A DNA stretch of 22,915 nt from JADJOY01 sp964450125 (lineage in GTDB: Bacteria; JADJOY01), in contig CAYVDO010000084.1 in the NCBI GenBank assembly GCA_964450125.1, forward strand, positions 1 through 22,915. Direction: 5' to 3'. The notes beneath the pieces are model-generated. The model made no database searches and had not been told where the DNA came from. It saw nothing but the letters and a program-made list of their open reading frames with translations. A program made the translations under genes and the position numbers. Shown here in pieces: positions 6,561-13,793 of the stretch; within the stretch, counting starts at the first letter, position 1; every line of letters starts with the position of its first letter.

Positions 6561-6920
6561 ATGCCACCGAGCCAGCGTTTCACGTCCCACGACGAGTATT
6601 TCGCCGCCGCACACGAGCGCGTGCGCCCCATCCTCGTGCAGATCCAGCAGCTCGTTGAGCGCGCGGTGCCCGGCGCGACCCGCTGCATCAGTTACAACCT
6701 GCCGGCCTTCCGAGCGGACCGGACCTTCTTCTACTTCGCGGCTTTCCAGAAGCACATCGGGATCTATCCGCCGGTGACGAAGGACGCCGCGCTCATCGCC
6801 GAGCTCGCGCCGTTCCGAAACGAGAAGGGCAACCTGCGCTTCGAGCTGCGCGAACCCGTGCCATACGAGCTCATCGAACGGGTCGCCGTGGCGCTCGCCG
6901 CGGAGCACGCGCGCAGGTAA
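6561..6920 (+). CDS. DUF1801 (YdhG-like) family protein
   Basis: This 119-residue protein has the DUF1801 core: FTSHDEYFAAAHERVRPIL at the N-terminus, then LVERAVPGATRCISYNLPAFR at about residues 31-51, and FFYFAAFQKHIGIYPP at about 55-72. The family (YdhG/Fra-like, frataxin-related fold) has been linked to iron handling in some Bacillus members, but most members have no proven role. GGGGAGG ends 7 nt before the ATG at 6561, which makes this start better than the GTG at 6558. The upstream sequence is decayed, and the next gene follows after 32 nt on the same strand. Confidence 0.85.
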   Translation: MPPSQRFTSHDEYFAAAHERVRPILVQIQQLVERAVPGATRCISYNLPAFRADRTFFYFAAFQKHIGIYPPVTKDAALIAELAPFRNEKGNLRFELREPVPYELIERVAVALAAEHARR

Positions 6921-6952
6921 CTCTCCCGAGCTGCGCCGCGTAGGTGTTTCGC

Positions 6953-7225
6953 ATGCCGCCGAAACACGTCACGCTCATCCAGGACGGTCGGATCGTCACC
7001 TCGGCAGGACGGTGGCCGCGGCGCTTCGTGGACGACGTCGAGCTGGCCCGCGAGGTGGCGGAGCTGATCGACCAGGGTTTCGCGTTCGTCGATCAGCCCG
7101 CCGGCTGGCCGCCGGCCGCGGTCGTGCGGGACCTGCAGGAGCGCGGGCTCCTACAGCGGCCGTTCACCGCGATCACCTGGCGCGGGCCTGACGACTTCTA
7201 CACGTACCCGGTGGCCGCGACCTGA
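6953..7225 (+). CDS. Small conserved-looking hypothetical protein (90 aa)
   Basis: The protein begins MPPKHVTLIQDGRIVTSAG and continues RWPRRFVDDVELAREVAELIDQG, then PAAVVRDLQERGLLQ and ends FYTYPVAAT. It has a compact soluble alpha/beta composition with no signal peptide or membrane segment. The sequence is normal in complexity, unlike chance frames in this region. AGGTG 6 nt before the ATG at 6953 supports this start over the GTG at 6944. I do not recognise the family. It may be co-transcribed with the DUF1801 gene. Confidence 0.65.
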   Translation: MPPKHVTLIQDGRIVTSAGRWPRRFVDDVELAREVAELIDQGFAFVDQPAGWPPAAVVRDLQERGLLQRPFTAITWRGPDDFYTYPVAAT

Positions 7226-7357
7226 CCGCGGGCAGCCCTGCGAGCGCTGTGGGACCGGCGACGCGGCTCGGGTCCTGCGCCAAGCTGGGGCCGCCGCGTT
7301 CAGCGCAGCGCAGCCGCCTGCCTCGGCGCCGAACGAGGCGCACGTGGGGAGCGCGGG
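7226..7357. other. Intergenic stretch with nothing recognised
   Basis: Between the 90-residue hypothetical gene and the hydrolase fragment I see no gene, repeat or convincing promoter. Confidence 0.4.
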
Positions 7358-7522
7358 TTGGAGACGATCGACGCCCGAGACGAGTTCGTGGAGGTACCCG
7401 GCGGGCGGGTGTTCGTGCGCTCGTGGGCTCCGATCGACGACGCTGGCGAGGCGCCGCTCGTGCTGCTTCACGACTCGCTCGGGTGCGTCGAGCTCTGGAT
7501 GGGGAGGTGGGTCGGAAATTAG
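7358..7522 (+). pseudogene. Truncated alpha/beta-hydrolase gene (N-terminal fragment)
   Basis: From a TTG at 7358 (GGGGA upstream) the frame reads ETIDARDEFVEVPGGRVFVR, then PLVLLHDSLGCVELW, which is the first two strands and oxyanion-hole region (LLHDSLG) of an alpha/beta hydrolase. The similarity stops at about 7498. Seven unrelated residues follow, then TAG at 7520-7522, inside the palindrome that precedes the TetR gene. Full-length relatives need about 200 further residues, including the nucleophile elbow, so this cannot be functional. A deletion joining the hydrolase 5' end to the tetR promoter region explains the arrangement. Confidence 0.7.
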
Positions 7523-7538
7523 TCAACGTTGACTAATT
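7517..7538. promoter_or_regulatory. Perfect 22-bp palindrome, probable TetR-family operator
   Basis: The half-site AATTAGTCAAC is followed immediately by its exact reverse complement, giving a perfect 22-bp palindrome 25 nt before the tetR ATG. The core TAGTCAAC/GTTGACTA is a common TetR-family operator form. Its AT-rich composition contrasts sharply with the surroundings. It presumably controls the tetR-coq4-like unit. Confidence 0.85.
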
Positions 7539-7563
7539 AGGCGCGGTGACGTAGGACGACGCC

Positions 7564-8190
7564 ATGGCCGCGTCATCCGCCACGTACGCCAAGCCCCGAC
7601 GCGCCCAGGCCAGAGGCGAGGCGACGCGCCTCCGCATCCTCGAAGCGACGCTCTCCTGCATCACGGAGGAAGGTTACGCACGAACGAGCACGGTCCACGT
7701 TTGCCGACGCTCGGGTACCTCGCGCGGTTCCCTTCTGCACCAGTTCTCGACCCGCGCCGAGCTGATGGCGGCAGCGGTCGCTCATCTCTTCGAGAAGCTG
7801 ACTGCCGATTATGTCGAGGCGCTCGGCGCGCTCCGGACAGACGCCCTGCACAGCGTTGCCCGGCGCGTCGAAGTCGCGGGCGAGCTGTTGCTCGCCGGCT
7901 ACGCGGATCCACGCCTCGCCGCGGTGCTCGACATCTACGCGGCGGCACGCACCGACGCGGAGCTGATGGCGGCGCTGAAGCCGGTGGCCGCGCGGCACCG
8001 CGAGGCCGTACGGGAACTGGCGCACGAGCTCTTCCCGGCGGCGGCGACGTCGAAACGCGCGGCCCGTGGGCTCGCGGTGGTACTCGACGCCCTGCAGGGG
8101 CTCGCCTTCCGCAGCGTCGTGAACCCGGAGGGTGCCCGCGACACGATCGACGGCGCCAAGGAGCTTCTCGTCGAGGTCTTCCGCCAATGA
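7564..8190 (+). CDS. TetR/AcrR-family transcriptional regulator
   Basis: This 208-residue regulator has the usual N-terminal DNA-binding domain: TRLRILEATLSCITEEGYAR as helix 1, then TSTVHVCRRSGTSRGSLLHQ as the helix-turn-helix (residues 41-60) and FSTRAELMAAAV. The remainder is an all-helical ligand-binding and dimer domain with no recognisable ligand signature. A perfect palindrome lies just upstream, so it probably represses its own operon. The start is supported by AGGA 7 nt before the ATG. Its stop overlaps the start of the Coq4-like gene in an ATGA, so the two are translationally coupled. Confidence 0.93.
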   Translation: MAASSATYAKPRRAQARGEATRLRILEATLSCITEEGYARTSTVHVCRRSGTSRGSLLHQFSTRAELMAAAVAHLFEKLTADYVEALGALRTDALHSVARRVEVAGELLLAGYADPRLAAVLDIYAAARTDAELMAALKPVAARHREAVRELAHELFPAAATSKRAARGLAVVLDALQGLAFRSVVNPEGARDTIDGAKELLVEVFRQ

Positions 8191-9134
8191 AGCGGCGCAC
8201 ACTGACCGAACGAAACATCCCCGGCGCGCTGCTGGCGGGGGCCCGTTGGCTCGTCAATCCGGTTTCCGAGGGCGGCGTCAAGCAGGTGCCCCGTATCAAG
8301 CTCTTGGTGGGCGGCCCGGAGATCCTCGCCGACATCGCGCGGATGCGGACCCACCCAAGCGGCAAACGAATCCTCGACGAGCGACCCGATCTCGGCACTG
8401 CCCTCTCGGACTCCGCCGCGCTCGAGGCCATGCCCGCGGGAAGCCTCGGCCGGACGTTCTACGAGGCGATGGAGATCCCCGGAGGCGTTCCCGGCTTTCT
8501 CCTGGCAGCGACGATCTACCTGGACGGGTTCTTCGATTCCTTCGAGATGAGCGAGGAAGCACAGTATTACATCGCACGATCCCGATGGTTTCACGACCTG
8601 TTCCACATCGTGACCGGCTACGGCACGGACCTGCCGGGGGAAGGACTCCTGATTTACTTCGCGCTCGGATACGAGCACCGCGTGCCCTACTGGGTGGCGT
8701 CCCTTTCGCCCCTCGGTCTCGGCCCGGGACTCTTCATCCGACCCAGTTGCGGGCAGCGGCCCTGGCGAGCGCTCCTGCGGGACGCCCATGCGCGGGGGCT
8801 CGCAGCCAATCGGGTCAGTCCACCCGAATGCGTGCCATGGGAGGAGTTGCTTCCACGTCCCCTCGACGAGGTGCGCGAGGCGCTCGGCATCGTCCCCTTC
8901 CTCGAGGACACTTCGCGCTGGCTCGACCATAGTTGGTTCGGGCGGCAGGCGGCGGTCGGCTTCGGCGCTTACCCGAGGGCGGCGAAACGCGCACAGCTCG
9001 CCCTCACCGTCGTGAAGGCGGGCGTCGACTACAGGGATCTCTTCCGCATGAGTGGTGGGAAAGCGCGCGAGCTCTTCGACCTCGCTGCCGGCGGCGCCTC
9101 CGCCGAAGAGATCCGCGCCGCTGCATCGGCCTGA
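8187..9134 (+). CDS. Coq4-family protein
   Basis: This 315-residue protein has the Coq4 fold signature HDxxH-x11-E (H136-DLF-H140, E152), the metal-binding motif of the ubiquinone-biosynthesis protein COQ4. Matching flanks are HPSGKRILDERPDL (about residues 57-70), MPAGSLGRTFYEAM and VPWEELLPRPLDEVREALGI (about 216-235). Eukaryotic COQ4 has been implicated in C1 decarboxylation/hydroxylation during coenzyme Q synthesis; whether this bacterial member does the same is unknown. About 80 residues after the usual end (236-315) form an extra alpha-helical C-terminal segment. No other ubiquinone genes are nearby. Coupling to a TetR regulator suggests an inducible role, possibly on a related isoprenoid or lipid substrate (inference). 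Confidence 0.85.
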   Translation: MKRRTLTERNIPGALLAGARWLVNPVSEGGVKQVPRIKLLVGGPEILADIARMRTHPSGKRILDERPDLGTALSDSAALEAMPAGSLGRTFYEAMEIPGGVPGFLLAATIYLDGFFDSFEMSEEAQYYIARSRWFHDLFHIVTGYGTDLPGEGLLIYFALGYEHRVPYWVASLSPLGLGPGLFIRPSCGQRPWRALLRDAHARGLAANRVSPPECVPWEELLPRPLDEVREALGIVPFLEDTSRWLDHSWFGRQAAVGFGAYPRAAKRAQLALTVVKAGVDYRDLFRMSGGKARELFDLAAGGASAEEIRAAASA

Positions 9135-9447
9135 ACCCACAGGATTCCCGACGATCCGAGACTCGACCGACCGCTGGTGCGTGCCAGATGCGGTGACCGT
9201 CCTCCACTTCGCGCGGGGCGCACGACGGACCGTGCACCTCCGGAGGGTCCGCGCAGGTCCGGGCACCTGCGCGCGAGCGCCGGGGTTCGGCCAAATCACA
9301 GGCCAACGATGGGAGCGATGCTCACTGGCGCCTCGTCGGTTTGCGGCGGGGGAAGAGTCCTGCCCTTCGACGGATCCGTGCTGCGCGTTCCAATTCCTGG
9401 CCGCTGATTTAGGATGCGGCGCGCGTTCCGCGAAAAGGGTGGAGGCG
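9135..9447. other. Intergenic stretch between coq4-like and GFA genes, no gene recognised
   Basis: Apart from a hairpin at 9251-9272 I see no coding signal or promoter match. The open frame running into the GFA gene from 9052 has no family similarity before residue 1 of that gene. Confidence 0.4.
9251..9272 (+). terminator. Perfect hairpin downstream of the coq4-like gene
   Basis: GCGCAGGT and ACCTGCGC form an 8-bp stem around a CCGGGC loop, 116 nt past the stop codon. There is no U-tract, so termination is only a possibility. Confidence 0.3.
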
Positions 9448-9837
9448 ATGCTCGAGGGTTCCTGTCACTGCGGCGCGGTGCGGTGGACGTTCGCGACGGA
9501 ACCCGAGGGCGCCACGGCGTGCAACTGCACGGTGTGCCGTCGCTACGGCGTGCTTTGGATCTACGACTTCGAGAACGAGGCGATCCGCGTTTCCGGCCCG
9601 ACCACCACGTACGTGCGCGGCAAGCACATCGAGTTCCACTTCTGCCCGACCTGCGGTTGTGTGGCGTACTGGCGCGCGCAGCACGCCGGGGAGGACGGGC
9701 GCCGCCGGATGGCGGTGAACCTGCGGCTCACCGAGCCTGAGCCGGTCGCGAAGATCCCCATCGATCACTTCGACGGACTCGACAGCTTCGAGGATCTTCC
9801 GCGCGACGGACGCTGCGTCGCGGATTACTGGTTCTGA
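9448..9837 (+). CDS. GFA-family (Mss4-fold) zinc protein
   Basis: This 129-residue protein has the full cysteine set of the GFA/CENP-V family: C6-H-C8-G near the N-terminus, C25-N-C27-x2-C30 and F-C66-x2-C69-G-C71. These bind structural and catalytic zinc in the founding glutathione-dependent formaldehyde-activating enzyme. Most family members are uncharacterised, and spontaneous glutathione-formaldehyde reaction makes the original role debatable, so I assign only the fold. The ATG at 9448 was chosen because the family begins with GSCHCGAV directly after it and a GGAGG is adjacent. It is a single-gene unit 29 nt ahead of the GNAT gene. Confidence 0.9.
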   Translation: MLEGSCHCGAVRWTFATEPEGATACNCTVCRRYGVLWIYDFENEAIRVSGPTTTYVRGKHIEFHFCPTCGCVAYWRAQHAGEDGRRRMAVNLRLTEPEPVAKIPIDHFDGLDSFEDLPRDGRCVADYWF

Positions 9838-9866
9838 CCGCGCCCGGCGCACCACGACGTAGAGCC

Positions 9867-10814
9867 ATGTCGACCGTTCGGCTGACCATCCACGACCGCC
9901 ACCCGGCATCGGAGACGGCGGTCGTCGACGTCGGCCTCGGCGCCTTCAACGACGAGGCCGCACCACTTCACGAGGTCCAGCCGATGGCGTGCTTCGCCCA
10001 CACCGAGGACGGCGTCGTGGTGGGTGGCGCCGTGGGACGCTGGTGGGGCGGCTGCGCAGAGCTTCAGCAGCTCTGGGTCGAGGCCGCGCTCCGCAAGCAG
10101 GGGCTCGGCGCGCGGCTGGTCGGCGCGTTCGAGGAGCATGCGCGCGCCAAGGGCTGCACCTATCTCTACGTCGAGACCTTCAGCTTCCAGGCGCCGTCCT
10201 TCTACGAGAAGCTCGGCTACCTCGTCGAGTACGTGCGCCGCGGCTATCCCCACGGCATCGCGAAGTACCACATGGGGAAGCACACGGCGCCGCCTCCCTC
10301 GGCGAAGGAGCGAGCGCCGAGCCCATCCACGCTCCGCCTCAGGGCCGCTCGCCCCGCAGACCTGCCCGGCCTGCAGGAGATCCGGCGGTCGGCGTTCGCG
10401 CCGGTCTTCGCGTCGTTCCGCGCGTTGCTCGGCGACGAGCTCTACGACCTCGCCCAGCGTCGCGAGGACGAGGCGCAGGCCGGGCTGCTCGCGTCCATGC
10501 TCGAGCCGGGCTCGGTGTGGAGCGTGCTCGCGGCCGAGTGTGGCGACGAGCTCGTGGGATTCGTGGCGCTTCGCGCCGATTCCGAGACTCGCATCGGCGA
10601 GATCGGCCTCAACGCCATCGACCCGGCGCGCGCGGGCCGCGGGCTGGGCACCCGGATGTACGAGCTCGCGCTGGCGCGTCTCCGAGAGCGGGGCATGCAG
10701 GTGGCCACGGTCGCCACCGGCGGCGATGCGAGCCATGCGCCAGCGCGACGCGCCTACGAGAAGGCCGGCTTCGTGGCGCGTGTGCCGAGCGTGTGGTTGG
10801 TGCGCAAGCTCTGA
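9867..10814 (+). CDS. Tandem GNAT-domain acetyltransferase
   Basis: This 315-residue protein contains two GNAT N-acetyltransferase domains. The first spans about residues 5-140: LWVEAALRKQGLGARLV supplies the acetyl-CoA pyrophosphate loop (RKQGLG), and SFYEKLGYL is the closing motif. The second spans about 158-315: INAIDPARAGRGLGTRMY is represented here as LNAIDPARAGRGLG, followed by RRAYEKAGFVA. A Pro/Ser-rich linker (TAPPPSAKERAPSPS) joins them. Both domains keep their acetyl-CoA loops, so both could be active. The substrate is unknown. It follows the GFA gene by 29 nt and may share its transcript. Confidence 0.9.
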   Translation: MSTVRLTIHDRHPASETAVVDVGLGAFNDEAAPLHEVQPMACFAHTEDGVVVGGAVGRWWGGCAELQQLWVEAALRKQGLGARLVGAFEEHARAKGCTYLYVETFSFQAPSFYEKLGYLVEYVRRGYPHGIAKYHMGKHTAPPPSAKERAPSPSTLRLRAARPADLPGLQEIRRSAFAPVFASFRALLGDELYDLAQRREDEAQAGLLASMLEPGSVWSVLAAECGDELVGFVALRADSETRIGEIGLNAIDPARAGRGLGTRMYELALARLRERGMQVATVATGGDASHAPARRAYEKAGFVARVPSVWLVRKL

Positions 10815-10866
10815 CCACGCTGGCGACGCTCCGCGACGCGCGTCACCCCAACCCGCCGAAACGCGA

Positions 10867-10891
10867 AAGGGCAGCCGCGCGGGCCGCCCTT
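10867..10891 (-). terminator. Hairpin downstream of tRNA-Leu
   Basis: On the minus strand AAGGGCGGCC pairs with GGCTGCCCTT around a 5-nt loop (10 bp with one G-U), 17 nt past the tRNA 3' end. The following sequence (TCGCGTTT) is only weakly U-rich. It could also terminate the GNAT gene from the other side. Confidence 0.5.
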
Positions 10892-10907
10892 CGGGAACAT
10901 CCACCAC

Positions 10908-10994
10908 TGGTGCCGAGGAGGGGACTCGAACCCCTACAGGCTTTCACCCACTAGGTCCTGAACCTAGCGCGTCTACCAATTCCGCCACCTCGGC
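10908..10994 (-). tRNA. tRNA-Leu (anticodon CAG)
   Basis: The minus strand folds into a class II tRNA of 87 nt. The acceptor stem is GCCGAGG/CCTCGGC with discriminator A and an encoded CCA. The anticodon arm is CTAGG-TTCAGGA-CCTAG, giving anticodon CAG for leucine. A long variable arm (TGGGTGAAAGCC region) and a T arm with GGTTCGAGTCC complete it. It reads CUG codons, which are very frequent in this GC-rich window. It stands alone between the GNAT and lipoprotein genes. Confidence 0.97.
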
Positions 10995-11125
10995 GAACGG
11001 CGAGCGCGAACTATGTCGTCTGACGCGACGCTCCGTCAAGGAACGCTTCGCGTGCACGAGCAGTCCTCGACGCGCGCCCTCGGACTCCGCGCGCGGGCTC
11101 CCTCTCACCGCGAGCCAGCGGCGAG

Positions 11126-11214
11126 CCGCGAGCCAAGCGAAGCGCCTTGGAGGCGGGCCCCGCCGCGGCTTGGCCGCGGAGGGCGGGGGGCTGGAACAGC
11201 CCCCCGAGCAACCT
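11126..11214 (+). repeat. Dispersed two-hairpin repeat, copy 2
   Basis: This element has the same length (89 nt) and order as copy 1, with about a dozen substitutions. Stem 1 pairs 11159-11168 with 11174-11183 with one G-A mismatch. Stem 2 pairs 11185-11193 with 11197-11205 (9 bp, all Watson-Crick). The T-A pair at 227/237 of copy 1 is C-G here, and the G-T pair of copy 1 stem 2 is G-C here, so changes preserve pairing. It lies 37 nt before the ATG of the lipoprotein gene, possibly in its 5' leader. Confidence 0.75.
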
Positions 11215-11251
11215 GCTACGCTCGGCCGCCCACCTCGTTCTCGGAGCGTCC

Positions 11252-13288
11252 ATGCGCACGCACGTTCGGTACCGCTGGCACGCGCTCGCGTCGTTGCTCT
11301 TCGTCGCCTCGATGGCGTTCATGCCGTGGGCTGGGTGCTCGGGCGGCGGCTCGTCGAAGGACGCCAATCCGGAACCCACCCCCACTCCGACTCCCGAGCC
11401 GGGCGGCCGCGTCACCCTCACGCTCGCCCCCTTCGAGAACGCCCAGTCGGGCGACATCCGCAAGGTGCGGGTACGGGCGCTCAACACCGAAGGCACGGCC
11501 GCGCTCGCGCAAGCCGAGATCGACCCCGTCACGGCCTTCCCCGTGAAAGCCACGATGCAGGTGCCGGCCGGGACGCAGCTCCCGATCACTGGCGAAGGGT
11601 TGGATGCCGACGGCAACTCGATCTTTCGCACCGCGACGCGCATCGACCTCACGGCGGCGACCGCCGTCGAAGTGACGGTGGGTCTCGGCGAAGCCCCGCC
11701 GCCACCGCCCACGGAGAGTCAGCCGCCGACCGTCACCTTCGAATCGCCCGCCGACGGCGGTGTCTTCGTCGAAGGCCAGCTCATCGTCTTTCGCGCCAAG
11801 CTCGCGGACGCCGACGACTCGGTGACGTCGCTTCAGGTGCTCTGGAGCAGCGACATCCAGGGACCCATCAACGTCGACCCCGCCGATGCGAACGGAATCG
11901 TGGGCTTCCAGACGGTCGGGCTCGCGCTCGGCGTGCACCGCATCAGCCTGCTGGCGCTCGAACCGAGCGGGAACGGCACGACCGCCGCGATCACCATCGA
12001 GATCCGCAAGCCCGAGCCGGGCCCCGGCCCTGGCCCGGGACCTGGTCCTGGACCCGGCGAGCGAAGCCAGCCGCGCGTCGACTCCATCTCACCGGACGAG
12101 GGCCCCTCGATCGGCGGCACCCTGATCACCATCCTGGGTCGCGACTTCCAGGAAGGCGGCGCGGTGTTCTTCGGCGACCAGCCCGTCGGGGCCGTCTTCC
12201 GCGGCTCGAACAAGCTCGAGGTGTTCTCGCCGCCTTCCGACGGCAACCGACGCCTCGACATCACCGTCGCCAATCCCGACGGCGGCCGAGTCGTCGTCGG
12301 CAACGGGTACCTCTACGACTCGACCCTCCACGTCAGCGCCGACGCCGCGGATGCGTCCACGCAGGACGGCTCGTCGCTGCATCCGCTCTCGTCGATCGCG
12401 CTGGCAGCGGTGCGCGCGCGCCCGGGCTACACGATCCAGATCGCAGGCGGCCTCTATCGCGAGACGGTGATCGTGCCCAGCGCGCATTCGCTCACGTTCC
12501 AAGGCGCCGGCGCCGGCAGCACCTTGATCGACGGCAGCCTCGGCAAGAGCACGGATCCAGCGTTCGGCGTGGTCGAATCGGACGACATCCACCTCACCGG
12601 GCTTTCGATCGGTGGCGGCCCGTCGGCCGGCCTCATCGCCGTTGGCGGCGGCGAGGTATCCGTGGACGGTGTGGTGGTCACACGCAATCAGGACGGTGTG
12701 CTCGTCGGCAGCGGCTCGACGCTTCGGATCACCAACTCCGTCATCACCCAGAACCGAGGCAACGGGCTCCTCGTGGCCGGCGGCGAGGCGTTCGCCAGCG
12801 ACATCCAGGTGATGGGGAACGGCGACATCGGTGTGGGAGTCGTGATGGAAGCCGACGGTGCGGCGCAAAGCACCGAGATTCGAGAATCGACGATCAGCGG
12901 CAACGGCGACTTCGGTGTGCTCGGCGTCATCGACGAGTCCATCGACCACCTCACGATCGCGGGCAACCAGATCGAGGGGAATGGCGAGGACGCGCCGCTG
13001 CCCGGCGTGATCCTGATCGCCAACGCCAGCGAGCAGCGCCGCGAGGTCTACCGCGTGGTGGGGAACGACATCGGTGGCAACCCGGGATCGGGCGTCCAGG
13101 TTGCCGACGGCGCCAACGCGACGATCGGCGGCTCCGGCGCCGACCGCAACTCGATCCGAGGGAACGGTGGATATGCCGTGGGCTGCGAGCCCGGTGCCTT
13201 GGCCACCTGCCCCGCGGGCGGTAACGGCATCGGCGGCAACGATCTGGGCGACATCGACCCGAATTGCCCGGCGAGCTGCAAGCCATGA
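11252..13288 (+). CDS. Secreted lipoprotein with IPT/TIG domain and right-handed beta-helix
   Basis: This 678-residue protein has a lipoprotein signal peptide (about residues 1-28, lipobox WAGC, lipidated C29). A Thr-Pro linker follows (about 40-50), then an unassigned beta domain (52-145) and a Pro tract. An Ig-like domain lies at about 158-252 (PTVTFESPADGGVFVEGQ). A (Gly-Pro) linker covers 254-269, then an IPT/TIG domain at about 273-355 (ISPDEGPSIGGTLITILGRDF). Right-handed parallel beta-helix repeats fill about 360-655, with NGD, NSVITQNRGNG and ESTISGNGDFGV rungs, as in NosD and pectate-lyase-like proteins. It is probably surface-exposed and may bind polysaccharide; no catalytic residues are evident. 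The ATG at 11252 begins the signal peptide; the longer frame from 11147 lies inside the repeat element. It is coupled by ATGA to the next gene. Confidence 0.85.
   Translation: MRTHVRYRWHALASLLFVASMAFMPWAGCSGGGSSKDANPEPTPTPTPEPGGRVTLTLAPFENAQSGDIRKVRVRALNTEGTAALAQAEIDPVTAFPVKATMQVPAGTQLPITGEGLDADGNSIFRTATRIDLTAATAVEVTVGLGEAPPPPPTESQPPTVTFESPADGGVFVEGQLIVFRAKLADADDSVTSLQVLWSSDIQGPINVDPADANGIVGFQTVGLALGVHRISLLALEPSGNGTTAAITIEIRKPEPGPGPGPGPGPGPGERSQPRVDSISPDEGPSIGGTLITILGRDFQEGGAVFFGDQPVGAVFRGSNKLEVFSPPSDGNRRLDITVANPDGGRVVVGNGYLYDSTLHVSADAADASTQDGSSLHPLSSIALAAVRARPGYTIQIAGGLYRETVIVPSAHSLTFQGAGAGSTLIDGSLGKSTDPAFGVVESDDIHLTGLSIGGGPSAGLIAVGGGEVSVDGVVVTRNQDGVLVGSGSTLRITNSVITQNRGNGLLVAGGEAFASDIQVMGNGDIGVGVVMEADGAAQSTEIRESTISGNGDFGVLGVIDESIDHLTIAGNQIEGNGEDAPLPGVILIANASEQRREVYRVVGNDIGGNPGSGVQVADGANATIGGSGADRNSIRGNGGYAVGCEPGALATCPAGGNGIGGNDLGDIDPNCPASCKP
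12014..12058 (+). repeat. Gly-Pro linker-coding imperfect hexanucleotide repeat
   Basis: Seven successive units of the form GGNCCN encode a Gly-Pro linker between the Ig-like and TIG domains. Such tracts can change length by slippage. Confidence 0.6.
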
Positions 13289-13695
13289 GAGCCACGCGGC
13301 TCGGCCGCGTCGTGCCCACCGTGCTGCTCACGCTCGCCGCGTGCACGCCAGCAGCCCAGCGATTCACCGAGCGAGGGATCGAGCTCGCCGGCGCCGGGAA
13401 CCTCACGGCCGCCGAAGCGAGCTTTCGCGATGCGATCGCGAACGACCCCAGCTACGCCATGGCGGCCTACCAACTCGGCGTCCTGGCCGAGGACCGTGCC
13501 GACGATCGGCTGGCGAGGGCCTGGTATCGGCGGGCCGCGAGCCGCGCCAAGGACGTGCGGGTGGACGAGTACGGGCGGCCGGTGTTGCTCTCGGTGTGGG
13601 CGCTCCGCGGCCTCGATCGCGTCACCCGACGGATCGCGGCGGAAGAGGCGCCACCGATGCCCGCGGTGCCTTCCACCCCCGCGCTTCACGAATGA
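13285..13695 (+). CDS. Small TPR-containing lipoprotein
   Basis: This 136-residue protein has a lipoprotein signal (RVVPTVLLTLAAC, lipobox LAAC, C20), then one or two tetratricopeptide-like units: FTERGIELAGAGNLTAAEASFRDAI and PSYAMAAYQLGVLAEDR, followed by LARAWYRRAA. The C-terminus is Pro-rich. It is probably attached to a membrane and serves in protein-protein contact. The ATG at 13285 overlaps the stop of the preceding lipoprotein gene (ATGA), so the two are translationally coupled and likely act together at the cell envelope. The frame is open a little further upstream, but the signal peptide begins at this ATG. Confidence 0.8.
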   Translation: MRATRLGRVVPTVLLTLAACTPAAQRFTERGIELAGAGNLTAAEASFRDAIANDPSYAMAAYQLGVLAEDRADDRLARAWYRRAASRAKDVRVDEYGRPVLLSVWALRGLDRVTRRIAAEEAPPMPAVPSTPALHE

Positions 13696-13742
13696 CCCGG
13701 CCGCGCTGCGCGCGCACCTGACGTCGGAGCCCGAAATGCAGC

Positions 13743-13770
13743 GGGGCGCCGCGGTTCTCCGCGACGCCCC
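13743..13770. terminator. Bidirectional terminator hairpin between convergent genes
   Basis: GGGGCG and CGCGG arms on the left pair with CCGCG and CGCCCC on the right around a TTCT loop with one mismatch. The hairpin lies midway between the TPR lipoprotein stop (13695) and the sucD stop (13794) and could serve both strands. Confidence 0.6.
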
Positions 13771-13793
13771 GAGCGAACGATTGCGACAGTGGC

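Noticed and set aside
5818..6561. Plus-strand frame whose TGA overlaps the DUF1801 start codon, suggesting translational coupling
   Set aside because: The translation is Arg/Ser-rich with no family similarity. A TGATG overlap arises easily by chance.
10024..13224. Very long plus-strand open frame (1066 codons) across the GNAT, tRNA and lipoprotein region
   Set aside because: It runs through a tRNA gene and two well-supported genes in another frame. Its translation is Arg/Ser/Pro-rich without domains. It is a shadow frame typical of GC-rich DNA.
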